DNA of 41,755 nt from Pseudoalteromonas arctica (lineage in GTDB: Bacteria; Pseudomonadota; Gammaproteobacteria; Enterobacterales; Alteromonadaceae), in NCBI RefSeq assembly GCF_012927645.1, contig NZ_JABBMT010000032.1, forward strand, positions 1 through 41,755, given 5' to 3'. The position numbers were made by a program, and so were the translations under genes. Shown piece after piece: positions 8,536 through 17,614 of the stretch (positions are counted from its first letter, which is position 1; every line of letters begins with the position of its first letter). Below the pieces are notes generated by a model. The model did no database searches. It had not been told where the DNA came from and saw nothing but the letters and a program-made list of their open reading frames with translations.

Positions 8536-10887
8536 TTGAGTGTCTTAGGGTTAAGTATTGGTCTTGCTGCAGCTCTGTTAGTGGCGTTATTCGCAGAGTA
8601 TGAATTGTCGTTTGATGAAATGCAGCCCGAGCACCAGCAAGTTTATCGTCTGCATGTTGATGTAAAGGTACCGGGTTTAGAAGAGATTCCCTTAACGATT
8701 GTAAGCATTGCGCAAGCAGTGTCTTCACGTAGTGATGTAAGTGGCTTATTGGTGCTGGCAGATGTGGTCGATAGTGATTTATTTACTGATCATATTAAAG
8801 TGGCTGGGCAAGCGTTTAAGCTGCGAAATGTGTATGGCACTTCGGCCAATTTACGTGATTTTATTCACCTTAATGTGATGGCTGGCAATCTTGAACAAGC
8901 GCTCTCAGAGCCCAATCAAATCGCCTTGAGTGCAAGTGAGGCTGTAAGGTTATTCGGGAGTGTTAGCAATGCGTTCGAACAAACCTTATTGATGGGCGAG
9001 AAAAGTGTCACTGTGCGTGCTGTTTTTAATGACTTACCCGATAACAGCCACTTTTTGTTTCATGCTTTAGTGTCTGTTGATTTCACCGAACATAACGATA
9101 TATCGAGTTATGTTTATCTAAAAACTCAGCAAGGAGCTGATTTAAAAGGCATAGAAAAGCAGTTAGCTAGAAGTCTTATTGAAAAATATCAATTAAAGAA
9201 TAGCCAACTTGAATATCGTTTAGTGTCGATGCGAGACGTGTATTTTAAAGCCCATTCTCCCTTTGAATTTAAACATGGCGGGTCGGCTTTTTTAGTGAAC
9301 TTGAGCCTGGTATTGAGCGTGTTACTACTCGCCATTGCCGCAGCCAATTACATTAATATTGCGGTGTCGCAATTGCTTTACCGCAGCAAAGAAATTGCCA
9401 TGCGCAAAACCTTGGGGGCCAGTAAGCGACAATTAATACTCCAATTTTTGTTAGAAGCTTTGCTAATGGTTTCCCTTGCTACGGTGTTAGCGTTGTGTTG
9501 GGTTGAGATGTTATTACCAAGTTTTAGTAGCTTTGCAAACCGCCCATTGCAGCTAGTTTGGGGCTGGTCACAATTGCTAGCTATATTGGGTGTGGTGTCT
9601 TTATTGGCTTTTATATCTGGTGCTTATCCGGCTTTTTGTGTGGCACGCGCACCGCTAAAAATATTACTTGCAGGGCAATTGCAAACAGGTCAGATGGTGC
9701 GTAAAGGTTTATTAGTCTTTCAAGCAGCCATGGCAATGGCTTTAATTGTTTGTACGTTAGTGAGCTTGCAACAGTTAAAGTTCTTGCAAAGCTTGTCGGT
9801 TGGTTATGATGCGACAGATCGCATTGTGATACACGATTTAAGCAGCAAGCAATTGATGATAAAAGAGCACGCGATACTCAATGAGATCCGTGCGCTGCCC
9901 GGTGTCGTGCAAGTGACCACCACGGACACAGATTTAACCGACAGCATTCTTGAAAGCTATTATTTTCGCTGGCCAAACGGCTATGAAGAGAGCGAACTGC
10001 CACCGACCATAGGTACAGGCTTCCATGCCGTCGAAACCTTGGGTCTGACATTACTTGCTGGGCGAGATTTTTCACCGCAATTTCAAAGCGATTGGTTGCA
10101 TTATGCCAATGAAGAGTCAAATACGCGGCAGGGTGAGGATGCATCTCAGGTAATGGCCATTTTGGTGACCGAACAAATGGCAAAACGTGCTGGCTATGAG
10201 AATGTGAGTGAGGTAGTGGGACTGCAAGTTCAAGGGCTCTACCGCAATATCAATGCAACCATTGTTGGCGTAGTAAAAGACATTAAAGTGGGCTCGGCAA
10301 AAGACGACTGGCTGCCTGTGTCATTTTCAGCAGGGTATAGCTCACAATCAACAATTAGATTAGTGATAAGCACCGAGCAAGCAAACTTTCCTCAATTATT
10401 GAATCAGCTACGAGAGCTTTTAAAACAATTTAATTTAACCGTCGAACCCCAATTTAGCCTAATGCAACAAGATTTAGCCAAAGTTTATCGTGTCGAGCAA
10501 GACTTGTTTGTGCTTATTCGAAATTTCTCTGCGCTGGCGATGCTTTTGAGTTGCTTAGGTTTATTTGGACTAGCGGCATTTGCAGCAAAACGTCAGCAAA
10601 AGCAATTAGCCATGCGAAAAGTGTTGGGCGCAACCCGTTTAAATTTAGTTAATCTACTTGCCCGTGAGTTTTTAATCATAGTGTTCGCAGCGGCGGCAAT
10701 TGCTTTACCTCTAGCTTATTGGCTAATGGATAACTGGTTGCAAGGTTTTAACGACCGTATTGAGCAAACTATTTGGGTATATGGCTTGGCGGGGCTCATT
10801 GTGGGTGCGTTTACTTGGCTGACCGTTGCAAGTCTTGCATTTAAAGCTGCCAGTACACGGCCAGCGCTTGTTTTACGCGACGAGTAG
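8536..10887 (+). CDS. Second MacB/FtsX-type permease, N-terminally disrupted
   Basis: The remaining frame (783 residues from TTG 8536) matches the preceding permease throughout. It has the first helix LGLSIGLAAALLVALFA, a periplasmic domain, three helices with RKTLGASKRQL, then the second half ending in RKVLGATRLNL and the shared tail FKAASTRPALVLRDE. The first ~21 codons lie upstream behind a TAA at 8482-8484. TTG 8536 has no visible ribosome binding site, so the gene may be a pseudogene, be expressed poorly from an internal start, or be read through. The rest of the frame is intact, which suggests a recent change. It may originally have worked as a heteromeric partner of the first permease. 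Confidence 0.75.
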   Translation: MSVLGLSIGLAAALLVALFAEYELSFDEMQPEHQQVYRLHVDVKVPGLEEIPLTIVSIAQAVSSRSDVSGLLVLADVVDSDLFTDHIKVAGQAFKLRNVYGTSANLRDFIHLNVMAGNLEQALSEPNQIALSASEAVRLFGSVSNAFEQTLLMGEKSVTVRAVFNDLPDNSHFLFHALVSVDFTEHNDISSYVYLKTQQGADLKGIEKQLARSLIEKYQLKNSQLEYRLVSMRDVYFKAHSPFEFKHGGSAFLVNLSLVLSVLLLAIAAANYINIAVSQLLYRSKEIAMRKTLGASKRQLILQFLLEALLMVSLATVLALCWVEMLLPSFSSFANRPLQLVWGWSQLLAILGVVSLLAFISGAYPAFCVARAPLKILLAGQLQTGQMVRKGLLVFQAAMAMALIVCTLVSLQQLKFLQSLSVGYDATDRIVIHDLSSKQLMIKEHAILNEIRALPGVVQVTTTDTDLTDSILESYYFRWPNGYEESELPPTIGTGFHAVETLGLTLLAGRDFSPQFQSDWLHYANEESNTRQGEDASQVMAILVTEQMAKRAGYENVSEVVGLQVQGLYRNINATIVGVVKDIKVGSAKDDWLPVSFSAGYSSQSTIRLVISTEQANFPQLLNQLRELLKQFNLTVEPQFSLMQQDLAKVYRVEQDLFVLIRNFSALAMLLSCLGLFGLAAFAAKRQQKQLAMRKVLGATRLNLVNLLAREFLIIVFAAAAIALPLAYWLMDNWLQGFNDRIEQTIWVYGLAGLIVGAFTWLTVASLAFKAASTRPALVLRDE

Positions 10888-10901
10888 ATAAGTAAACAAT
10901 G

Positions 10902-10961
10902 TCGCTATAAGTGACGACCTACAAGGTTGTAGAAAGATGTAGGTCGTGCTTTAGCGCGTAA
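10902..10961. repeat. REP-like palindromic repeat, copy 1
   Basis: ACGACCTACA (10914-10923) and TGTAGGTCGT (10938-10947) form a perfect 10-bp stem. It is flanked by TCGCTATAAGTG and GCTTTAGCGCGTAAA. Copy 2, about 90 bases on, shares nearly the whole unit. The adjacent RAYT transposase gene supports calling it a REP. Confidence 0.8.
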
Positions 10962-10987
10962 AGTGTAACTTAAGTGTTTATGTTATC

Positions 10988-11048
10988 GTCGCCATAAATG
11001 ACGACCTACAAGGTTGTAGAAAGTTGTAGGACGTGCTTTAGCGCGTAA
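10988..11048. repeat. REP-like palindromic repeat, copy 2
   Basis: The unit TCGCCATAAATGACGACCTA continues into ACAAGGTTGTAGAAAG and GCTTTAGCGCGTAAA as in copy 1. The stem ACGACCTACA (11001-11010) pairs with TGTAGGACGT (11025-11034) with one mismatch. It lies directly upstream of the RAYT gene. Confidence 0.8.
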
Positions 11049-11092
11049 ATAGGCTATATTTTATTTCTGCTTTAGGAAAAGGGATTTATCAA

Positions 11093-11539
11093 ATGAGCTG
11101 GAGTAACTTAAAGAAAGGGCGCGTATCAATTCAATCAGGTGAGTACTTCATTACATTTACATGCAACCGCAGAGAAAGAGTTTTTAGTAATTCCGATCTT
11201 GCCAATACTTTTTGTAGATGTATTGCTAATAATGAGCTCAAGTATCAATGCTGTTGGTTAACTTGGGTTTTAATGCCTGATCATTTCCATGGCTTGTTGC
11301 AGCTTAAAAATAGTGAATTAGGGGTTGTAGTGGGCCACTTGAAAGGCGCATCAGCTCGGGAAGTTAATAAACGACGAGATTTAAATCAGCCTGTATGGCA
11401 AAGAGCGTATTATGATCATGCGCTGCGAGAAGAAGAAAATAGGGTTGAAATAGCAAGATATATTGCTGCAAACCCTTTGAGGCGTAAGTTGGTCGCTAGA
11501 ATTGGTGATTATCCGTATTGGAATTCAGTATATTTGTAA
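11093..11539 (+). CDS. REP-associated tyrosine transposase (RAYT, Y1/HUH family)
   Basis: The 148-residue protein has the HUH motif of IS200/IS605-like Y1 transposases (MPDHFHGLL, His64 and His66). The probable catalytic Tyr123 lies in ARYIAANPLRRKLV, and VWQRAYYDHALR is another block typical of RAYTs. These single-copy domesticated transposases bind and cut REP palindromes and are thought to spread them. REP copies flank the gene on both sides (10,902-11,048 and 11,561-11,583), so gene and repeats form one REPtron-like unit. All core residues are present, so it appears intact. Confidence 0.88.
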   Translation: MSWSNLKKGRVSIQSGEYFITFTCNRRERVFSNSDLANTFCRCIANNELKYQCCWLTWVLMPDHFHGLLQLKNSELGVVVGHLKGASAREVNKRRDLNQPVWQRAYYDHALREEENRVEIARYIAANPLRRKLVARIGDYPYWNSVYL

Positions 11540-11560
11540 ATTTAATATCGCAGGGAGTTG

Positions 11561-11583
11561 TCGCCGTAAACGACGACCTACAA
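11561..11583. repeat. Partial REP repeat, copy 3
   Basis: TCGCCGTAAACGACGACCTA followed by CAA matches the left half of the upstream REP units (TCGCCATAAATGACGACCTA). The returning arm is absent. It lies between the convergent RAYT and acetyltransferase genes. Confidence 0.7.
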
Positions 11584-11590
11584 TATATAA

Positions 11591-12121
11591 TTAAATATCT
11601 TTAATTTTTACTGCAGGGTTACCAGCAACTACTGTATTTTCGGCAACATTTTTGGTGACGATAGAGCCTGCGCCTACTACAGCGTTATCACCAATGGTGA
11701 TGCCCGCTAAGACTATAACCCCCGCGCCAATCCACACGTTATTACCAATAGTTATTGGCGCTGCAAAGTTTTCTTTTTGTAGCCTTTGTTTAGGCTCAAT
11801 TGCATGAGATACAGCTAAAATCTGAACGTTAGGGCCGATCAAACAATCGTCGCCAATGCTTATCGCCCCCTCATTAATTGGCGCATCTAACGCAGTGCAG
11901 TTAATGTTTATAAAAGTACGATCACCAATTTGCATTTGCGAGCCGTAATCACAATGAAACCCCGCTTCAATTATTACGCCCTCCCCGCACTGCGAAAATA
12001 GTCCTTTAATACGCTTTAAATTACCTTTGCTGGGGCTTTTTGCAAACAAGCGGCAAGTCTCATGGGCGGCTTTGCGCTGCTCAAGTAACTCTTTTTGGCG
12101 TGGATTAAATAGTTTTAGCAT
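11591..12121 (-). CDS. Hexapeptide-repeat acetyltransferase, maltose/galactoside O-acetyltransferase type
   Basis: The protein (176 aa) has an N-terminal helical region (ELLEQRKAAHETCRLF) followed by left-handed beta-helix hexapeptide repeats (for example ITIGNNVWIGAGVIVLAGI). It ends in VVAGNPAVKI, as in LacA/Maa/NodL acetyltransferases. The presumed catalytic His is in AVSHAIEP. The substrate is probably a sugar or other small hydroxyl or amine acceptor with acetyl-CoA as donor. The start is 1 base after the S9 peptidase stop, so it is the last gene of the minus-strand exporter operon. A role in acetylating the exported product, or in detoxification, is possible but inferred only from position. 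Confidence 0.88.
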   Translation of the reverse strand: MLKLFNPRQKELLEQRKAAHETCRLFAKSPSKGNLKRIKGLFSQCGEGVIIEAGFHCDYGSQMQIGDRTFININCTALDAPINEGAISIGDDCLIGPNVQILAVSHAIEPKQRLQKENFAAPITIGNNVWIGAGVIVLAGITIGDNAVVGAGSIVTKNVAENTVVAGNPAVKIKDI

Positions 12122-12122
12122 A

Positions 12123-14489
12123 TTATTCAGAAGTGTTTAGCCATTTCTTTACCCATTCAGACTGGTGAACGAGCAAGTAAGATAGGTTTTCTTTAGCTTG
12201 ATATGTATGTCCTTCATACGGAAGCATAATTAGCTGAGTCGTCTTTTTATTAGCAATTAGTGCCTGATACATTCTCATTGATTGCATTGGGTAAGTGCCC
12301 GAGTTTTGATCGCTTTCACCATGAACTAACAATAAAGGCTCATTTATTTTGTCCGCATAAATTAGAGGGGATATATTAATATATGTTTCCTTTGCTTGCC
12401 ATAGATTACGTTTTTCACCCTGAAATCCAAAAGGGGTAAGAGTCCTGTTGTAAGCACCACTTCGAGCAATACCAGCTTTGAATAGATCTGTATGCGCGAG
12501 TAAGTTAGCCACAGTAAAGGCTCCATAAGAATGCCCCATAACAACTAATCTTTGAATATCAATAGAGCCAGTATCTTCTAAAGCATTGACTGCAGCTTCG
12601 GCATTTAAACGAATCTGATTAATGAAGTCATCGTTAGGCTCTCCCCCATTAAATGAAGTGATTGGCATTGAGGGAGATTCGAAAACGGCAAAACCGTCAT
12701 GAAGAAATACCAAGGGACTTAGCGGATCAAACTCTCTAAATAAATTCGTGCGTACTGTATTTTGCTGGCTCAGTTTTTTGTTTTTAAATTCATCGGGGTA
12801 AATCCATAAAATAGCAGGGATTTTATCTGATTTATTCCTTTTATAATTGTTAGGTAAATGCAGCGTTCCAACCAGATTTAATCCATCGCTTCTATTGTAA
12901 TTGATAGTAAGTGGCTGGTTAACAAAACTATTTTTATTTTCGCTTGATAAAAGTGAAATCTGTTTTTTGAAACCTTTACTCGTTAATGCGTAGTATTGAG
13001 GTGCGCTTGTATTATTTTGCTTTTCTATTATTAAGGTGTCATTAGCGATTCTTAGGGGCATTTCTATATTGTCAGCATTGCTTAAAAATATAGTTTCAAC
13101 AACGTGATTCGATGTATTAAAAGATTGAGCTATTGGCTTTATACCTTCTTTACTTTGTCCTGAGGAAAAGAAAAATAAATAATTATCTTGTTCAACTAAA
13201 ACTTCATATCCTTCAGGCGTACGGAGAGTCTGTGGATCACCAAAGTCGTTGAACTTATCACGATAATCTCTTTCATGGATTAAATAATTCACAGAAGTTT
13301 CGGCGTTGATTAAAGTAGTTCTTGCCTGTTTGCTATCATAGCGCCATTCCTGAAGTACACCTATTCCTGAAACGCCCCATAATACATCGTGAACTCTCCA
13401 TTTTACTTGATGCACCAGTTTTTTATTCTCGTCAAATGGACTTACCAGTTTGTAGATGTGATCATGGTAAGTTTGAGCTAAAGACATGTCACCTCTATCA
13501 CTCGCTTCGACCCAAGTCACAGTTGAGTCTTCTGATGGTAGCCATTTAACTAACCTAGCGCCAATAGGTACGCTATCTTTAGATTTAGGTAGATTAATTT
13601 TATCGTTTAAATTGGGTAAGCTGTATGTGGTAGTTGGCTCTTCTATATTAACGATATTATAAGCGCTCCCCCATTTTTTATAAGGTAAATAAGATGACAG
13701 CTCACTCGGTGGCATGGAATACAGTAAATACTTACCATCGGGAGAGACGGAAAAATCATTAAATAAGCCACTTTTAGTTAATGTAGAAACTTTACCATTG
13801 AGGTCTATCTTCACTAATTTGGTTTGATTGATAGATGTAAACTGATTCTTCATCTCGTCATTAATTAATAAGCTTTGATGGGTCCGCCCTTGCTCTTTTT
13901 GCAGCTCAGATGACAACAAATTGGGTTTTTTACGTATATATTCAGATGTCTTTATTGGCAAATTTCGCTGCTTGACGACAATACTTTGGCCATCAGGTAG
14001 CCATCGCAGATGCCTTCCGCCAAGACTTGTGGATAAATTGAGATCTGTTAGTTTGTTAGATACATTGTTACTTATATCGTATAACCATAGGTTTGTATTG
14101 GCACCCTGCTGAATTAAAAATGCGACTTTTTTAGCATCAGGAGACCAATTAAAATCGATAATCACTCCCTCTACAGTCTTAATTTCTTCTCTAGCGTTTG
14201 TTGCAAGATTAAATAAAGTTGCGCGGCTATATTGTTCAGTATCAACTCTGCTCGATAAATCAGTATAAAAATCCAGACCAGCTAATGCGACGCGCTGTTG
14301 AGATAAATATTCAATAGATGGGTATTTAATTTGGTGTAAAAATAAAACCAGCTCCCCATTTTGTGATAATGAAATGGTTTCTTGCCCTGTAGACTCTATG
14401 AGATTAGCCCACTTATTATTTATTTCAATAGCTTCAACGGATGATGAGGCAATGAACCATAACGCTATAATAAGATAAAGTTTACTCAT
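12123..14489 (-). CDS. Exported S9-family (prolyl oligopeptidase-like) serine peptidase
   Basis: The protein (788 aa) starts with a signal-peptide-like segment (LYLIIALWFIASSSVEA). A long beta-propeller-like region with WSPDAKKVAF and SPDGKYLLY blades follows, then a C-terminal alpha/beta hydrolase. The triad appears complete: Ser654 in MGHSYGAF, Asp727 in GESDQNSG and His761 in YEGHTYQ. Such enzymes cleave short peptides inside the propeller cavity. Its start overlaps the upstream permease stop by 8 bases (ATGAGTAA), so the two are translationally coupled. Linked to an exporter and a peptide cluster, it may trim or destroy a peptide in the periplasm. This role is inferred. Confidence 0.9.
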   Translation of the reverse strand: MSKLYLIIALWFIASSSVEAIEINNKWANLIESTGQETISLSQNGELVLFLHQIKYPSIEYLSQQRVALAGLDFYTDLSSRVDTEQYSRATLFNLATNAREEIKTVEGVIIDFNWSPDAKKVAFLIQQGANTNLWLYDISNNVSNKLTDLNLSTSLGGRHLRWLPDGQSIVVKQRNLPIKTSEYIRKKPNLLSSELQKEQGRTHQSLLINDEMKNQFTSINQTKLVKIDLNGKVSTLTKSGLFNDFSVSPDGKYLLYSMPPSELSSYLPYKKWGSAYNIVNIEEPTTTYSLPNLNDKINLPKSKDSVPIGARLVKWLPSEDSTVTWVEASDRGDMSLAQTYHDHIYKLVSPFDENKKLVHQVKWRVHDVLWGVSGIGVLQEWRYDSKQARTTLINAETSVNYLIHERDYRDKFNDFGDPQTLRTPEGYEVLVEQDNYLFFFSSGQSKEGIKPIAQSFNTSNHVVETIFLSNADNIEMPLRIANDTLIIEKQNNTSAPQYYALTSKGFKKQISLLSSENKNSFVNQPLTINYNRSDGLNLVGTLHLPNNYKRNKSDKIPAILWIYPDEFKNKKLSQQNTVRTNLFREFDPLSPLVFLHDGFAVFESPSMPITSFNGGEPNDDFINQIRLNAEAAVNALEDTGSIDIQRLVVMGHSYGAFTVANLLAHTDLFKAGIARSGAYNRTLTPFGFQGEKRNLWQAKETYINISPLIYADKINEPLLLVHGESDQNSGTYPMQSMRMYQALIANKKTTQLIMLPYEGHTYQAKENLSYLLVHQSEWVKKWLNTSE

Positions 14490-16875
14490 TTCGTAATGCC
14501 TTTATTGGATCTTGTCGTAACGTTTGGTTGATCGGAAAAAAACTGGCAAGTACTGATATCGCTAATAAACCCAGCCAAATGACCGTTGTTAACCACCAAT
14601 TTATAGGCAGGTCAACCCCAGGTAATGACATACAATAGCCTATAATTAAAAATGCCAACGAAAAAGCTAACACTAAGCTCATTGTTATGGGTTGCATGAG
14701 TTCTAATAAACTTTCTTTGAGCAACCTATAATTGTCAGCCCCCATAGAAAGCTTTACGCCTAAGCTATATCTGCGCACTTTAACTAAATAGCTAACAATA
14801 CCGTTTATGCCGATACACACCATCAGCAGCGATGTTGATGCTAATACAATAGCCAGCCACGCTGCATTTAAGTGGCGTTGCCTTTTATCATCAAACATAC
14901 TTGTTAAAGAGGCTATGTTATTAATGTCTAATCGTTGGTCTATTTTTAATACTGCTTGTTGAATATCGGCAATTGCATTATTTTCATCTGCTACAGTAAT
15001 CAAATACGTAAATTGTTGCCAACCAGGGTAATCTTTAGGGGTAAAAACTTCAAAGTCTTCACTTTCAGGGCTGCCCGGTACATAGGTGTTGCTGACAATA
15101 CCTATGATTGAGTAATATCTTTTATTATCAAAACTCACTTTACTGTTTAGTACTTCATTACTGTTTTTATTAAGTAAATCTGCAAGGCGCTGATTGATAA
15201 TGATCGGTGGGTTTTCGAGTTGTTCATCCCCTTTGGCAAAGCCTTTACCCGTTATCGTTAAGTTAAGTTCAGTAAAGTAATTGGCAGTTACTAAGCTATT
15301 ACGTGCTTGGGCAATATACTGTCCAGCTTCGTTATATATTTGATTGACATTAACCGTTTTTGGCAGCCTCATTTCGGATGACACAGCTAAGCTGCTTACA
15401 TTATTAAGCGCCAGTAACCTCTGGTTAATTGCTTTGTGTAAATTAATACGTTCGCCGGATTTATCGACATTACTATAGTTTATTGTTAATGAATATTTAC
15501 CTTGTGTATCCAGTCCGTTATCTCTGAGTGCTTCAGAAAGTGTTACTAAAACTACGTGGCTAGCAGTGGTTAATACTAAAAACGAAAACAAAATTTGCAA
15601 ACCAACAAGTAAATGGCTGGTGGCTGAACTCATTTGCTTACCCGTTCCTTTACCGCTGCTTTGTAGGCTGCTCATTAAGTTTTGCTCTTTCACAACACTA
15701 AGTTCTATAAATGAATAAAGTGAGGCAATACTAATAACCAGAAAAGCTGAAAATAACAAAGTATTAAAGCTAAGAGAAAGCGTGTCTAAACGTTGAATGG
15801 CGTCAGCTGCTAGGTTTTGAATAACGATAAAGCCGATTTGAGTAAGTGTTAAAGCAAGTAACACTGCAATGCTAATGAGTAAAACATTATGTTTGAGTGT
15901 TTCAATAATGAGCTGTTTTTTACTTGCCCCAAATGCAAAGCTGATTGCAAGGGGTTTGATGCGCGTAATGGCTTTAGCGAGCTGCATACTAGAAAGGTTG
16001 ATAAGTGCAATGAGCATTAATAAGCACACACCCAATAATAGCATTAATACAATTTTACCGCTGTCACCCCTAAGTGCAGCATTAAATGCAATAACACGCG
16101 CATTGACAGTAAAATCTTTTAAAATATTAGGCGCGTGCAACTGCGCACCTTTGAGTGATAAATCACTTAATTGCTTATTAATTTCCTGCTCTGATGTTGC
16201 AGATTTAAATCTAACAACACTCTTATATGCGCCCATAAAACCGTTTGATGTTTTAGGGTTAAAAGCTTCGTCAGCATCAATAGGAAGCCATATTGCATCA
16301 TTTATATTGCTATATGAGGGTAATACGAGACCGTCAGGTACAACACCTACAACGGTAAAACGACGTTGGTTGAGTTGTATTTTTTTACCAACAATATTCG
16401 GGTCACCATTATAGTGGGTTTGCCAAGCACGGTAGCCTAAAACGACAGACATTTGCTGAGTACCGAGCGCTTCTGATTTGTTAAATAACCGACCAAGCTT
16501 GGGTTGTACGCCGAGTAAATCAAATAAATTATGTGAAGCGAGTATGACATCTATTGGGGGTCTACTGGGTTTATCTAGCAGCTTATAGTCAGTCCATTTA
16601 TGATAAGTAGCGACATCTGTAAAAACGGTGTTCTCACTCTGTATGTAGCTCATTACTTTTGAGTTACTCGCAGGCCCTGAGTAACCTTTAGAGTTAATGG
16701 TGCCTTCAAGTAAATATAAGTTATCGCTTTGTTGATAAGGTAGCGGGGCGAAAAACACTAGATCAACCAAGCTAAATGAACTAAGCACCATGGACAGTGT
16801 AAGTGCCAGTGTAAAAACGGTGGTGAAATAGTATTGTTTGGCACGCTTAAAGGTATTGTAGGCAGTTTTTAACAT
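14482..16875 (-). CDS. ABC exporter permease, ADOP/MacB type with duplicated FtsX domains
   Basis: The 797-residue permease has an N-terminal helix (FTLALTLSMVLSSFSLVDL) and a large MacB_PCD domain with the wording LGVQPKLGRLF and VVGVVPDGLVLP, typical of the ADOP family. FtsX-type helices follow around 275-400, then a second periplasmic domain and a last helix block ending in FFPINQTLRQDPIKALRNE. It overlaps the ATPase gene by 7 bases at its start and the S9 peptidase gene by 8 bases at its end, so the three are tightly coupled. It probably exports or expels a hydrophobic or peptidic substrate with the adaptor encoded upstream. Confidence 0.88.
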   Translation of the reverse strand: MLKTAYNTFKRAKQYYFTTVFTLALTLSMVLSSFSLVDLVFFAPLPYQQSDNLYLLEGTINSKGYSGPASNSKVMSYIQSENTVFTDVATYHKWTDYKLLDKPSRPPIDVILASHNLFDLLGVQPKLGRLFNKSEALGTQQMSVVLGYRAWQTHYNGDPNIVGKKIQLNQRRFTVVGVVPDGLVLPSYSNINDAIWLPIDADEAFNPKTSNGFMGAYKSVVRFKSATSEQEINKQLSDLSLKGAQLHAPNILKDFTVNARVIAFNAALRGDSGKIVLMLLLGVCLLMLIALINLSSMQLAKAITRIKPLAISFAFGASKKQLIIETLKHNVLLISIAVLLALTLTQIGFIVIQNLAADAIQRLDTLSLSFNTLLFSAFLVISIASLYSFIELSVVKEQNLMSSLQSSGKGTGKQMSSATSHLLVGLQILFSFLVLTTASHVVLVTLSEALRDNGLDTQGKYSLTINYSNVDKSGERINLHKAINQRLLALNNVSSLAVSSEMRLPKTVNVNQIYNEAGQYIAQARNSLVTANYFTELNLTITGKGFAKGDEQLENPPIIINQRLADLLNKNSNEVLNSKVSFDNKRYYSIIGIVSNTYVPGSPESEDFEVFTPKDYPGWQQFTYLITVADENNAIADIQQAVLKIDQRLDINNIASLTSMFDDKRQRHLNAAWLAIVLASTSLLMVCIGINGIVSYLVKVRRYSLGVKLSMGADNYRLLKESLLELMQPITMSLVLAFSLAFLIIGYCMSLPGVDLPINWWLTTVIWLGLLAISVLASFFPINQTLRQDPIKALRNE

Positions 16876-17603
16876 GGCTGAGCAACCTGATCTACATTTG
16901 CAGGTGTGCTTGACACTAGCTCATCGCTTTGAGCAACTACAGTACCGTCTTTTAACTGGATATTGCGTGAAGCCATGTCGGCATAACGCGGATCATGGGT
17001 AACTAATACAATCGTGGTTCCTTGCTGATTTAGGTCTTTTATTAACGCCATGATTGCATCGCCATTTTTTGAGTCTAAGTTACCTGTGGGCTCATCGACC
17101 AGCATGATGCCAGAATCACCAGCTAGTGCGCGTGCAATCGATACGCGTTGTTGTTGACCACCAGAAATTTGATTCGGATGTAAATCAGCTTTATCAGCCA
17201 AACCTACTTTTTCTAGGCAATCTAACGCTCTTGCGTGACGTGATGATAAAGAGTCACCGCGGTATTTTAGCGGTAGCGCAACGTTTTCAAGTACGGTCAT
17301 TTCATCAATTAAGTTAAACGATTGAAAAACAAAGCCAATGCGATTACCGCGTACTTTCGCACGTTGGTTTGAGTCCATATCAGAGACGAGTAAACCGTCA
17401 ATGTAATATTCACCACTTTGAGGGGTGTCGAGCAGCCCCATAATGTTAAGAAGTGTTGACTTGCCGCAACCAGAAGGCCCAGAAATAGAGATAAACTCAC
17501 CGTCGTATACCGTAAAGCTAATCCCTTTTAAAATTTGACTGACTTGTTCGCCATTAGAAAAAGACTTGCTTAGGTTATTAACTCTTAAAATTTCAGTATT
17601 CAT
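16869..17603 (-). CDS. ABC transporter ATP-binding protein, MacB/LolD type
   Basis: The 244-residue ATPase has Walker [10 protein letters not shown] (42-50), Q-loop [19 protein letters not shown], signature [15 protein letters not shown], Walker [14 protein letters not shown] and the switch His in LVTHDP. It is the energy subunit for the adjacent ADOP-type permease, and both genes overlap. It is clearly related to the ATPase at 5286-5990, so the window holds two separate MacB-type exporters. Confidence 0.92.
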   Translation of the reverse strand: MNTEILRVNNLSKSFSNGEQVSQILKGISFTVYDGEFISISGPSGCGKSTLLNIMGLLDTPQSGEYYIDGLLVSDMDSNQRAKVRGNRIGFVFQSFNLIDEMTVLENVALPLKYRGDSLSSRHARALDCLEKVGLADKADLHPNQISGGQQQRVSIARALAGDSGIMLVDEPTGNLDSKNGDAIMALIKDLNQQGTTIVLVTHDPRYADMASRNIQLKDGTVVAQSDELVSSTPANVDQVAQPC

Positions 17604-17614
17604 ATTATTCTTCC

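Noticed and set aside
15869..16414. Plus-strand frame of 181 codons inside the ADOP permease gene
   Set aside because: It is antisense to a well-supported coding region and its translation shows no domain. Long antisense frames are common over genes with this codon use.
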